From JAVBTR01 sp031556065 (GTDB lineage Bacteria > Bacillota > Clostridia > Christensenellales > Aristaeellaceae): a stretch of 9,056 nucleotides of DNA. Both the position numbers and the translations under genes were made by a program. Positions 1-7,800 of this stretch are shown here, one piece after another. Under the pieces are notes generated by a model. The model was not told the DNA's origin. It saw nothing but the letters and a program-made list of their open reading frames with translations, and made no database searches. Every line of letters begins with the position of its first letter. The first letter of the stretch is position 1. The stretch is taken from positions 1 through 9,056 of the forward strand of contig JAVBTR010000083.1 in the NCBI GenBank assembly GCA_031556065.1, in the 5' to 3' direction.

Positions 1-54
1 AGCAACGGCCTTCTAAGCCGTGGGTCGGGGGTTCGAATCCCTTCAGGCGTGCCA
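1..54 (+). tRNA. tRNA-Arg (anticodon TCT), 5' end outside the window
   Basis: The window opens inside the D-arm side of this tRNA. The anticodon stem is 5-9 paired with 17-21, with a seven-base loop at 10-16 that places TCT at 12-14. The T-arm is 27-31/39-43 around a TTCGAAT loop. The 3' acceptor strand is 44-50, the discriminator is G51, and CCA is encoded at 52-54. TCT reads AGA/AGG arginine codons. It is the first visible member of a seven-tRNA cluster, only 4 nt from the next tRNA, so the set is almost certainly processed from one transcript. Confidence 0.93.
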
Positions 55-58
55 ACAT

Positions 59-134
59 GGTGGGTATAGTTCAGTGGTGGAGCGCCAGATTGTGGCTCTG
101 GATGTCGTGGGTTCGAATCCCACTACTCACCCCA
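59..134 (+). tRNA. tRNA-His (anticodon GTG)
   Basis: The anticodon stem is 85-89/97-101 and the loop 90-96 holds GTG at 92-94. The acceptor helix is 60-66/124-130 with one G-U pair. G59 faces discriminator C131, the G(-1):C73 pair that histidyl-tRNA synthetase needs, which supports the identity and fixes the start one base earlier than usual. The T-loop is TTCGAAT and CCA is encoded at 132-134. Confidence 0.96.
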
Positions 135-151
135 TTTCCCCCTATCGCTAT

Positions 152-226
152 TGGGGTGTAGCCAAGCGGTAAGGCACGGGACTTTGACTCCCGCATTCGC
201 AGGTTCGAACCCTGCCACCCCAGCCA
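152..226 (+). tRNA. tRNA-Gln (anticodon TTG)
   Basis: The acceptor helix 152-158/216-222 is fully paired, starting with the weak U1-A72 pair typical of glutamine tRNAs. The anticodon stem is 177-181/189-193 with TTG at 184-186. The T-loop TTCGAAC is at 204-210, the discriminator is G223, and CCA is encoded at 224-226. It reads CAA and CAG. Confidence 0.96.
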
Positions 227-230
227 ATAC

Positions 231-306
231 GACCCATTAGCTCAGTCGGTAGAGCACTTGACTTTTAATCAAGGTGTCTGGAGTTCGAATCTCCAATGGG
301 TCACCA
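231..306 (+). tRNA. tRNA-Lys (anticodon TTT)
   Basis: The acceptor helix is 231-237/296-302. The anticodon stem is 257-261/269-273 and the loop carries TTT at 264-266. The T-arm is 279-283/291-295 around TTCGAAT, the discriminator is A303, and CCA is encoded at 304-306. The gap to tRNA-Gln is only 4 nt. Confidence 0.96.
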
Positions 307-320
307 TTCCCTTTTTATTA

Positions 321-404
321 GCGGGCGTGGCGGAATGGCAGACGCGCTAGACTTAGGATCTAGTGTCAATCGACGTAAGAGTTCAAGTCTCTTCGTCCGC
401 ACCA
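321..404 (+). tRNA. tRNA-Leu (anticodon TAG)
   Basis: This is a class II tRNA of 84 nt with a long variable arm (about 364-376). The acceptor helix is 321-327/394-400. The anticodon stem is 347-351/359-363 with TAG at 354-356. The T-loop TTCAAGT differs from the TTCGAAT of its neighbours. The discriminator is A401, the leucine identity base, and CCA is encoded at 402-404. Confidence 0.95.
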
Positions 405-431
405 GTTTTTTCCCCCATTCAAGTGGAACGT

Positions 432-506
432 GCGGTAGTAGCTCAGTGGTAGAGTGCCACCTTGCCAAGGTGGATGTCGCGAGTTCGAATCTCGTCTACC
501 GCTCCA
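432..506 (+). tRNA. tRNA-Gly (anticodon GCC)
   Basis: The acceptor helix is 432-438/496-502. The anticodon stem is 457-461/469-473 and the loop gives GCC at 464-466. The T-arm is 479-483/491-495, the discriminator is U503 as in bacterial glycine tRNAs, and CCA is encoded at 504-506. It reads GGC and GGU. Confidence 0.96.
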
Positions 507-513
507 CTTTCAT

Positions 514-587
514 GCGGGTGTAGCTCAATGGCAGAGCTCCAGCCTTCCAAGCTGGTCACGTGGGTTCGATTCCCATCACCCGCTCCA
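514..587 (+). tRNA. tRNA-Gly (anticodon TCC)
   Basis: The acceptor helix is 514-520/577-583. The anticodon stem is 539-543/551-555 with TCC at 546-548. The T-loop is TTCGATT, the discriminator is U584, and CCA is encoded at 585-587. It is the second glycine isoacceptor in the cluster and the last tRNA. A terminator hairpin follows 23 nt later, so it ends the tRNA transcription unit. Confidence 0.95.
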
Positions 588-610
588 CGAAAGTCATCAA
601 TGTTGATACA

Positions 611-652
611 ATGCACACCCCCAGCAGTTAAGGGGTGTGCATTTGTGGTTTT
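611..652 (+). terminator. Rho-independent terminator of the tRNA cluster
   Basis: A perfect 11-bp stem (611-621 with 632-642), rich in G-C at its inner end, closes a 10-nt loop. A T-rich tract containing TTTT (649-652) follows. It lies just after the last tRNA on the same strand. The T-run is short and starts a few bases after the stem, so efficiency is uncertain. A second small hairpin (655-660/667-672 around TTTTTT) directly follows and may back it up. Confidence 0.7.
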
Positions 653-675
653 CGGGTGCATTTTTTTGCACCAAG

Positions 676-724
676 GGGGTTTCATTTTTAACGATACCTC
701 CAAAGGGGTTTCATTTTTAATGAT
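676..724. repeat. Two-copy 20-bp direct repeat, 29-bp period
   Basis: The copies at 676-695 and 705-724 begin GGGGTTTCATTTTTAA and differ at one base in 20 (C692 versus T721). The linker is 9 nt. On the minus strand each copy contains an ATG followed by the codons AAA CCC, and the first copy has GGAGGT 12 nt before its ATG. No clear protein follows. It could be a regulator site pair, a small duplication or residue of an element end; I cannot choose. Confidence 0.55.
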
Positions 725-745
725 TGGGGTGCAGGCTCCAGCAAC

Positions 746-794
746 AAAAAAAACGCCAGCCCAGCATATTATTTCATGCTGAACTGGCGTTTTT
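746..794. terminator. Bidirectional terminator ending the recombinase remnant
   Basis: An interrupted stem pairs CGCCAG (754-759) with CTGGCG (784-789) and CAGCAT (762-767) with ATGCTG (776-781), with a small internal loop. It is flanked by A8 (746-753) on one side and T5 (790-794) on the other. On the minus strand, reading out of the recombinase fragment whose stop is at 804, the hairpin is followed by T8, a strong signal. It can also stop tRNA readthrough from the left. Confidence 0.8.
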
Positions 795-803
795 CCATGG
801 TTT

Positions 804-1868
804 TTAAGCCCTACATTCCACGATTTCCCCATTCACGAACTCGAACACGAGCTTCCGTTCAAAAACCACAGCCCTTTCAAGCAGCAATGCCCAAAGGTCA
901 TCATCGAACTCAGTCAGCAAATCGCCGCAGCTTGCAAGCTGTTTCAGAAATATTTCCATCCTTTTGAGCCGCAGTGAACGGCTCTTTTTCTGCGTTTCCA
1001 GCATATTGCTCTGTTCGCATAGCGCATCATAAGCCGCCGTCTTTTTTTCAAATTGGCTAGTGAATTCGTCCTGCGGCATAGCATTGCTGGCGTTCTTATC
1101 GATCAACTCACGCATTTCAAGGGCCAAGCTATCCATCTGCTTCCAGAGTGTTTGAAGCTTTTCATTAAAAAGCTCGTCTGTACCCATTACATCAAGCGCC
1201 AGTTTGCAGCCTGCTATTACCTCGCTCCTATTTCGCAATATCTGATTCACCGCATCTACGAAATGAGCCTTAATCTCTATCTCCCCTAATGCCGGTGTTT
1301 GGCATTGATTCTCCTTATTATATTTGCCATTGCACCTGTAGACCACCTTACGGTATTTGTCGTTTGAATGCCAAACCTTAGCACCGTACACATCTCCGCA
1401 ATCGCCGCAAATAAGTTTTGACGCAAAAGTATTGTTACAGTTTAATCCCCTGTTTTTCCGCATCTCCTGTACCAAATCAAATTCCTTTGGATCAATAATA
1501 GCAGGGTGGCTATGCTCAATAAAGTATTGGGGTACTTCTCCTTCGTTTTTTAGCCGCTTCTTCGAAAGAAAATCCTTTGAATATGTCTTTTGAAGCAATG
1601 CCGAGCCTTTATACTTTTCATTGGTTAAAATGTTTCGAATCGTGCTTGGTGACCAGCGCTTTGCGCCTGTTTTTGGTAAAATGTCCATTTTCGTCAGTTC
1701 ATTTGCGATCCAGTGATCAGACTTACGCCGTAATGCAAAGCGGTAAATCTGCCTTACAATTTCAGCCTCGCTTTCAACAATGACAGGAATATCCCCATCA
1801 CCCTTTTTGAAGCCAAGGAAGCTCTTATGATCACCAATATGGATGGGGCTTTGCAAAGCATCGACCAC
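804..1868 (-). pseudogene. Large serine recombinase remnant, catalytic N-terminal domain missing
   Basis: This matches the C-terminal part of large serine recombinases of the Tn4451 TnpX/TndX and phage integrase type, which cut and rejoin DNA at attachment sites. Counting from an ATG at 1868, family-like sequence begins near residue 14 (HKSFLGFKKG, about position 1829). The recombinase domain follows to about residue 120, including RWSPSTIRNILTNEKYKG. A zinc ribbon has Cys154, Cys157, Cys179 and Cys189. A long charged, leucine-rich coiled-coil stretch (about 232-312) and a beta-rich tail complete it. The roughly 150-residue resolvase domain with the catalytic serine is absent. The first 13 codons are antisense to malF, so the ATG at 1868 is not a native start. 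It ends just before a terminator. The truncation makes it inactive as a recombinase; the family call is secure. Confidence 0.85.
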
Positions 1869-2195
1869 AGCTGGTATGAAAGCGCCACCTTAGAAGGCGC
1901 AGGCTTTATTAACAAGCACCTCAAAATCACCATCCCAGCTTTGAAGCCCATTGTTGCCCCTGCCGCCATTATGACTACCTTCATCACCTTTAAACAGTTC
2001 GATATTATCTATCTTTTGACCATGCAAAAAGGCTCACTTACCGGGGCCACGCTGCAAACGGTGATCACCTACACCTACAACAATGCCTTTGTATCCAGCA
2101 ACTATGGCCTGTCTGCGGCAGTGTCCATGATCATTTTCTTTATCATCATCCTCTTTTCTCTAGGTACAAACCGCACCTTAAAGGAGGGGTATTGA
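1827..2195 (+). pseudogene. malF: MalF-type sugar ABC transporter permease, 3' fragment
   Basis: This is the C-terminal third of an inner-membrane permease of the MalF family, one of two membrane subunits of a maltodextrin importer. GALQSID followed by a degenerate EAA loop (ESATLEG...ITIPALKP) marks the site that docks the ATPase subunit. Two hydrophobic stretches follow (around PAAIMTTFITFKQFDIIYLL and the AAVSMIIFFIIILFSL region). Family members have about 290 or more residues and at least six membrane segments; about 122 remain. The frame stays open leftward across the join but becomes antisense to the recombinase, so the ATG at 1827 is not a true start. The stop TGA (2193-2195) overlaps the first base of the malG ATG, showing the old operon. 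It is very likely non-functional. Confidence 0.82.
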
Positions 2196-3037
2196 TGTCA
2201 AAAAGGCTTAAGCGGTTTTTCGGTTTAACAGCGCTGAACGCTTTCTACATTACGCTCTGCCTGTTTACCCTGGTGCCTATCTTTTACGCAATTACCCTTT
2301 CTTTTTCAGGCAGCGGTGCGGCGTTGTCTTCCAAATTCTCATTTATCCCAAAGAACCCAACCCTCGCTAACTACCGTGCCATTTTAGTAGATGAGCCCTT
2401 CCTGCGCTGGTTTGGCAATTCCCTTTTGCTTGCAGGTTGCACCATGGTCGTAGCCATCGGCTGCGGGGTTTTTGCGGCTTACGGATTTTCCCGTTACCGA
2501 TTCAAAGGCCGCAATGGGGTGTTAAAAGGCCTGCTCATTTTAAACGCCTTCCCCCAAATCCTATCCTTGTTTGCTTTGTTTCGTCTGCTTAAAACCATGG
2601 GGATGCTGAACCAGTATCTGGGGCTGATCATCATCTATGCAGGTGGGATGTGTGTATTCAGCATCTGGAATTTAAAAGGCTATTTTGATTCCATCCCCAT
2701 CGAAATTGAGGAAGCGTCCAAGATCGACGGAGCAACGGATTTGCAGATGATCTTTAAGATCATCCTTCCCCTGGCTCGCCCAGCCATCATCGTTACATGT
2801 GTAATGGTTTTGATCAGCGTTTGGAATGAGTATTTATTTGCTACCACCTTCCTGATTAACCGAGAAACCTATTCCCTGGCAGGAGGGCTCTACCAAATGC
2901 AAACAAACGATTACAGCCGTAATTGGCCTCTGTTTTCAGCCGCCTCTGTGTTGGTAAGCATTCCTGTGCTGGTCATCTTTTTCGCTATTCAAAAATACAT
3001 GGTTTCAGGCCTTACTGCCGGTGGTGTCAAAGGCTAA
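2195..3037 (+). CDS. malG: MalG-type maltodextrin ABC transporter permease
   Basis: This is an integral membrane subunit of a carbohydrate importer (CUT1 family), complete at 280 residues. Six hydrophobic segments fit the family fold: about 13-35, 72-95, 106-128, 138-156, 195-218 and 243-265. The EAA loop that contacts the ATPase starts near residue 172 (EEASKIDGATD...IILPLARP). The C-terminus LTAGGVKG is the hallmark ending of MalG. I chose ATG 2195 rather than TTG 2192 because AAAGGAGGGG at 2180-2189 lies 5 nt upstream of it. The start overlaps the malF stop by one base, and a GH13 enzyme follows after 23 nt, so this is a maltodextrin or cyclodextrin operon. Its partner MalF is truncated here, so function depends on an intact MalF elsewhere. 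No binding protein or ATPase gene is visible. Confidence 0.9.
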   Translation: MSKRLKRFFGLTALNAFYITLCLFTLVPIFYAITLSFSGSGAALSSKFSFIPKNPTLANYRAILVDEPFLRWFGNSLLLAGCTMVVAIGCGVFAAYGFSRYRFKGRNGVLKGLLILNAFPQILSLFALFRLLKTMGMLNQYLGLIIIYAGGMCVFSIWNLKGYFDSIPIEIEEASKIDGATDLQMIFKIILPLARPAIIVTCVMVLISVWNEYLFATTFLINRETYSLAGGLYQMQTNDYSRNWPLFSAASVLVSIPVLVIFFAIQKYMVSGLTAGGVKG

Positions 3038-3060
3038 AACCATTTTACAAGGAGAACACT

Positions 3061-4818
3061 ATGATTCAACGGGAAGCAGTTTTGCATATTCCCCTGTCCC
3101 AGTATGCCTTCGCAGAAGGAGTCGGCTGCTTGACCATCCGCCTTAGGGCTGCATTGGGCAATCTGAAATCCTGCACATTGTTTTATGGAGATAGGGCGAT
3201 TGCCGGCCCCAAAGCGTCTACAAAACCGATCCAAATGACAGTGATTGCTTCCGATGATCTGCATGATTATTGGGAAGCACAGATTTGCGCAGATTTTGAT
3301 CGTGTGTATTACTATTTCAAACTCCAATCCGACAATGAAAGTCTTTACTATTATGCGGATTTCTTTAGCTCTGATCTTCCTTTCCAAACAGTAAACGGCG
3401 ATGTTTCCCCAGCCATCAGCGAATATTACCAATACCCCGTCACCTTGCGTACAGAACTTTCCACCGTCCCCGAATGGCTTAAAAGTATGGTGATGTACCA
3501 AATCTTCCCGGATAGCTTTGCTACAGAAAAAGAGGCTCTCCACAAAAAAACCAAAGCCATTGCTTTGCCGGATGGGCACGTCAGCCGTTCGCTTCTGGGC
3601 GGCACTTTAAACGGCATCTTTCAAAACCTGGATTATATACAAAGCTTAGGTGCCAATTGCTTATACCTGAATCCGATTTTTGTCGCCAAAGCATACCATA
3701 AATACGATACCCTGGATTATTTCCATATTGACCCTTGCATGGGCACCGAAGGGGATTTCGATGCCTTGGTAGCAGAAATACACCGCAGGGGTATGCACAT
3801 TTTGTTGGATGGTGTATTCAACCACTGCAGCAGTGACTTTTTTGCCTTTGCGGATGTGATAAAAAACGGCCCAGATTCCCCTTACGCAGATTGGTTTTAT
3901 CAGGTTCAATACCCCGTTTGCGTACCGAAAAGCTCGGAAGAGGAACCCAACTACGCCTGTTTTGCCTATGTAGGCGAAATGCCTAAACTGAACACAGCCA
4001 ACGCAGAAGTTCAAGCCTACTTTGCCAAGGTGGGCCGATATTGGGTGGAGGAACGCCATATAGACGGCTGGCGGTTGGATGTAGCAAATGAAGTAACTAA
4101 AGATTTCTGGCGGCTTTACCGCAAAGAGATTCATGCCGCCAACCCAGAAGCCGTGCTTATCGGCGAGGTGTGGGAAAACGCCGAAACCTGGCTTAGGGGT
4201 GACACACTGGATTCAGCCATGAACTACGATTTTCTTCGCCATTGCCGAGATTTCTTTGCTAACGGCAGCATCAATGCTCAAGGCTTTCACCACCGGGTAA
4301 CCAATATGCTTATGCGCTACCCCACCCAATTAGTTCGTGGACAGATGAACCTGTTAGACAGCCACGACGTGCCAAGGTTTCTAACCTTATGCGGCGGCGA
4401 CAAGCGCAAGCATCGCCTTGCGGTGCTGTTTCAGGCACTGTGCCCAGGCGCGCCAAGCATCTATTATGGGGATGAACAGGCTATGACAGGCGCTACCGAG
4501 GCTCAATATCGGGCTCCCATGCCATGGGGATCAAGAGATGCCGAATACGAAGGGTTCTTTCGCGAAGCCTTGACACTGCGGAAGCTCCCAGTTTGCATAA
4601 ATGGCGATTTCTGCCCTGTGCCGACTGAAAAAGGCAGTCGTCTTTATGCCTTTTCACGAAGTGATCATAGCACATGCATTACAGCATATCTAAACGCAGA
4701 ATCGGAAACCGTAAAGATCGATACCCAGGCAGATGCCGAAATCCTTCTGGTTAATGGTTTCTCAGACGGTAAACTAGATGGTTATGGCTACCTGGTCGTC
4801 AAAAAAAGCGTCTCGTAA
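3061..4818 (+). CDS. GH13 cyclomaltodextrinase / neopullulanase / maltogenic amylase
   Basis: This is a cytoplasmic alpha-glucan hydrolase of 585 residues, the usual length for the GH13_20-type group that opens cyclodextrins and cuts maltodextrins or pullulan. No signal peptide is seen. An N-terminal CBM34-like beta domain (about 1-120) precedes the barrel, which begins at WLKSMVMYQIFPDSF. Conserved regions are intact: DGVFNH (Asp250, Asn254, His255), GWRLDVANE (nucleophile Asp340), IGEVWE (acid/base Glu369) and LLDSHD (Asp436). MPKLNTAN is the group's typical region V. The start ATG 3061 has AAGGAG six to seven bases upstream; an in-frame extension to 2923 would overlap malG and is not credible. 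It follows malG by 23 nt, fitting intracellular use of imported dextrins. The stop codon sits in the loop of a terminator hairpin. The exact substrate cannot be told from sequence. Confidence 0.93.
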   Translation: MIQREAVLHIPLSQYAFAEGVGCLTIRLRAALGNLKSCTLFYGDRAIAGPKASTKPIQMTVIASDDLHDYWEAQICADFDRVYYYFKLQSDNESLYYYADFFSSDLPFQTVNGDVSPAISEYYQYPVTLRTELSTVPEWLKSMVMYQIFPDSFATEKEALHKKTKAIALPDGHVSRSLLGGTLNGIFQNLDYIQSLGANCLYLNPIFVAKAYHKYDTLDYFHIDPCMGTEGDFDALVAEIHRRGMHILLDGVFNHCSSDFFAFADVIKNGPDSPYADWFYQVQYPVCVPKSSEEEPNYACFAYVGEMPKLNTANAEVQAYFAKVGRYWVEERHIDGWRLDVANEVTKDFWRLYRKEIHAANPEAVLIGEVWENAETWLRGDTLDSAMNYDFLRHCRDFFANGSINAQGFHHRVTNMLMRYPTQLVRGQMNLLDSHDVPRFLTLCGGDKRKHRLAVLFQALCPGAPSIYYGDEQAMTGATEAQYRAPMPWGSRDAEYEGFFREALTLRKLPVCINGDFCPVPTEKGSRLYAFSRSDHSTCITAYLNAESETVKIDTQADAEILLVNGFSDGKLDGYGYLVVKKSVS

Positions 4819-4830
4819 GAGGCGCTTTTC
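4801..4830. terminator. Bidirectional terminator between GH13 and tape-measure genes
   Basis: An 11-bp stem (4804-4814 with 4819-4829, one G-U pair) closes the tetraloop GTAA. The GH13 stop TAA (4816-4818) lies in that loop, so the stem's left arm is coding. On the minus strand the hairpin starts one base after the tape-measure stop and is followed by T7, a strong signal; on the plus strand only TTTT follows. It serves both convergent genes. Confidence 0.85.
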
Positions 4831-7800
4831 CTATGCCATCCTCAATCCCCTGCCTCTCTGCTGCCGTTTAGTCAGCGTTGCGATCTCAATCGCCAGGGAG
4901 CGGATATCCTGTTCATCCCGAACCACGAAGGTATTACCAGACAGGTTTACATTGCTTTCGCTATTGTATGTTCTGCGGTTATCGTTGGATAGGGAGGCAA
5001 TGGAACCGACCTGGGCAACATCGGTTAAATACCTGGCGGCATTGGATACCGCCTTGGCCTGCTCTTTGCTCTCCAGCGTTACGCCAAGGCCAAACCCTTT
5101 CATGGTCATGCGGCCTACCTCATCCCTAAACACATGGGATGGGGAGTTGATTTTAAGGGTTGCCTTGGCCGCATTCACTGCTGCTTGAGCCGCTGATTTC
5201 ATGGCCGTGACAACGCCCGATTTACCAGCGTTGATACCCGCGACCAACCCGGACATGGCATTGACGCCAATACTCCGAAGGGCCGTGGAAGTAAGGTTAT
5301 TGGATAGCGCGGATTTGACGTTAGCCGATATGGTACTGCCGGTGCTGGTCATGGAATAGGTACTCATGGCTCTTGAAAGCCCTGTGACCGCCGCCGTGCC
5401 AAAGCCCGCTAACGCTTCGCCGGGTAAGGCTGTACCGATAGCCATGGCAATATTGGCCGCCATTGTGCCCGCGGTTGCCGTTTGATCATAGCCAGTCATG
5501 CCATTGGCCAACCCTTGCGCCACCGTATTTCCAAAAGGGTTGAAGGCTTCTTCGGTGATAGCCGCTTCAATGGCTGTGGTTAGGTTGGTAGCAAGGATCC
5601 CCGCATCGGTGGCAAGATCGTATTCCGTCATGCCTTCCCCGATACCGGCAGCTACATAACCGCCAACGGGCATCATCAGTGTGGAAGGTGATTCGATACC
5701 CAGCGCCTTGTTGAGAGCCTTTTCCAGCTCTGTAGCAACGGTGTCCGCATCTGCTTGCCAGCCACCCTCGGTCATTCCCTGGGCTAAACCAGCGCGAATG
5801 TTTTCACCTGTGCCGGTCATCTGTAAGTTGTTTAGAAAAGTGACGATCTCCTGAAGGTTGGTCAAATCCGATGCGCTGACATCTGCGCCGTTTTCAATGG
5901 CTTTCACCATTTCCGCAACGTAGGCCGATAAGCCTGCCAGGTTATCCCCGCTGATCTGCTGACCCATGCGCATGTCAATGCCGGAGAGCGTTGCCCCATC
6001 CAGCAAACCCCACAGACTTACCCATGAACCTTTGTTCTTTTCAAAGGCAGTCAGCTCCATATTGAAGCTTTTCAGCCAGGTAATGAGATCAGCCCCAAGG
6101 AGATCATTCAGCCAGCCCCAGTCATTACGGGATTCGTTACCGAAAACGGATGTGGTAACGTATTTGTTCATAACCGTTTCAGCCGCCTGCTGGACAGATG
6201 CCGTGGTGCCTTGAATATCCGGGGTGATCAGCACATGAAGGGACCCATCCTCGCCGTAAGCAATCAGGGTTTCTGCTGTGATCTTATTAGCGGGCACCAA
6301 ATAAATGGGGATTTCCTTACCGTTCTCCCATACCGTCACGTTATCAGCACCCAGCACATCAGAGGGGTTATCGAAGACCTCTTTTACCCGAACCAGGCCA
6401 TTGACCGTTACTGGGTGGCTGGCAACAAAGGCATTGTAAGCAGCCAGGTCGTATCCAACAATGCCGATCCGGCTTTCAATGTAATTGGGCTTTTTGCCCT
6501 TGTTCTTATCTTCATAGGCGACGATCTGTGCTGTGACTTCTGTATGCAATGCGGTTTTATCGCAGTTAGTGGCTTCGGCGTACTTCTCCACTATGGCTTC
6601 GATCTGCGGTTGGGTCAGCTTGGAGATATCGATGTTTTCTGCTTGCAGGTATTGGGTAACCATGGCCGCCACATCGGTAGGGGTAAGGGATGTGGTCAAT
6701 GCTCCGCCGCTGACTTCCTCATAAGCCAGCACGAAAGCGGTAATCCCTTCGGGGGTGAGTTTGGAGGTATCCACACCTGTTCTTTCAAGGTATTGCTTAA
6801 TGTAGCCGGTGATCTGGTCGGGCTTCAGCTTGGATACATCTACTCCTCTGGCTAACTGTTCATAAGCCGCTACCATGGCTGTGACGTTCTGCGGTGTTAA
6901 GGCCGATACATCCGCCCCGCTGGTGACCTCTGCATACTTTTCAATGTAGGCCAGCAGCCCAGTAGGCGATAGCTGGGTTTTATCAGCGCCTTCATCTGTA
7001 TAGGTTTCAATGAAAGCTGTTACCTTAGGCTCCAGCTGCTTGATTTCTTCCGCTTCCCGGTAGCTGTCCACCACAGCCTGGGTGGTGATCACCCCCGGGT
7101 TGGCAGCAAACTCATCCCATCGGCTCTGTGCCCCGGTCATATCAAGGTCAGTAGCGATCTTGACCATTTCTTCGGGAACCGCCTCGGAGAAAATCCCATT
7201 CAGACCTTCTAAAGTGCTCTTATGCTCTTTGACAAACTGGGTGAGTGCGGCGATCTGTTCCATTTGCCCGGAAACATCCAGATCGGGAAACAGTTTTTGG
7301 ATCTCCGCTTCGCTCATTCCGCTATCGATCAGGGTTTGGATTTGGGTCAAAACCCCAAGGTAATCCACCAAAGCCCCTTCACTCATGGTATCGGTGAGCC
7401 TTTCTATATCCTCCAGCACTTTGGCCATACCGAGGGTATCATCGTTATTGGCTGCAATGCTGTATTCACGGAGCTTTCCGAAAAGAACATCGATAGCGGC
7501 ATCGGTATCCTGAATATCCTGCTGGTTCCAAACGGGCATGACAATAGCCGCCAGGGTATCAGCATATTCATGGGCGGCGGCTAATCGGTTTTCGTTATAA
7601 CGGACATTGAGCGCCGCAAATGCCGTTTCTTTTTCAGTCCCTTCCGCCATGAGCTTGATTAGGTTATATTCTTTATCATACTGGGCGTCCAGCTCTGCAT
7701 TGATTGCGGCCATTCCCTGGGCCGCCGCCACCATAGCATTTTCATAAACAGAAGCATCCGCATCCTTTTGACCCCTGGCATTGGCACGAGCCACTTCCGC

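Larger units (their letters stand above)
588..803. other. Non-coding gap between tRNA cluster and recombinase remnant
   Basis: No credible gene is seen here. The stretch holds the tRNA terminator (611-652), a small T-loop hairpin (655-672), a 20-bp direct repeat in two copies (676-724) and a convergent terminator (about 746-794). Open frames crossing it run into antisense tRNA sequence and are not believable proteins. Confidence 0.6.

Noticed and set aside
655..672. A small riboswitch-like or regulatory hairpin with a T6 loop
   Set aside because: It is only a 6-bp stem just behind a terminator with no gene on the same strand to control; it is more likely part of the terminator region.
296..832. 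Open reading frames across the tRNA cluster on both strands, one with a protein resembling 'GDGNRTHV...EIRTRD' database entries
   Set aside because: They are translations of tRNA genes. Such peptides recur in databases as mis-annotated antisense tRNA, and the cloverleaf genes explain the sequence fully.
2923..3060. An upstream in-frame extension of the GH13 ORF
   Set aside because: It overlaps the end of malG in another frame, gives Cys/Arg-rich sequence unlike the family, and a good ribosome binding site precedes ATG 3061.
6211..6855. A 214-codon plus-strand ORF inside the tape-measure gene, and other long frames opposite the phage genes
   Set aside because: They lie antisense to strongly family-like coding sequence, contain no recognisable domain and lack ribosome binding sites; they are shadows.
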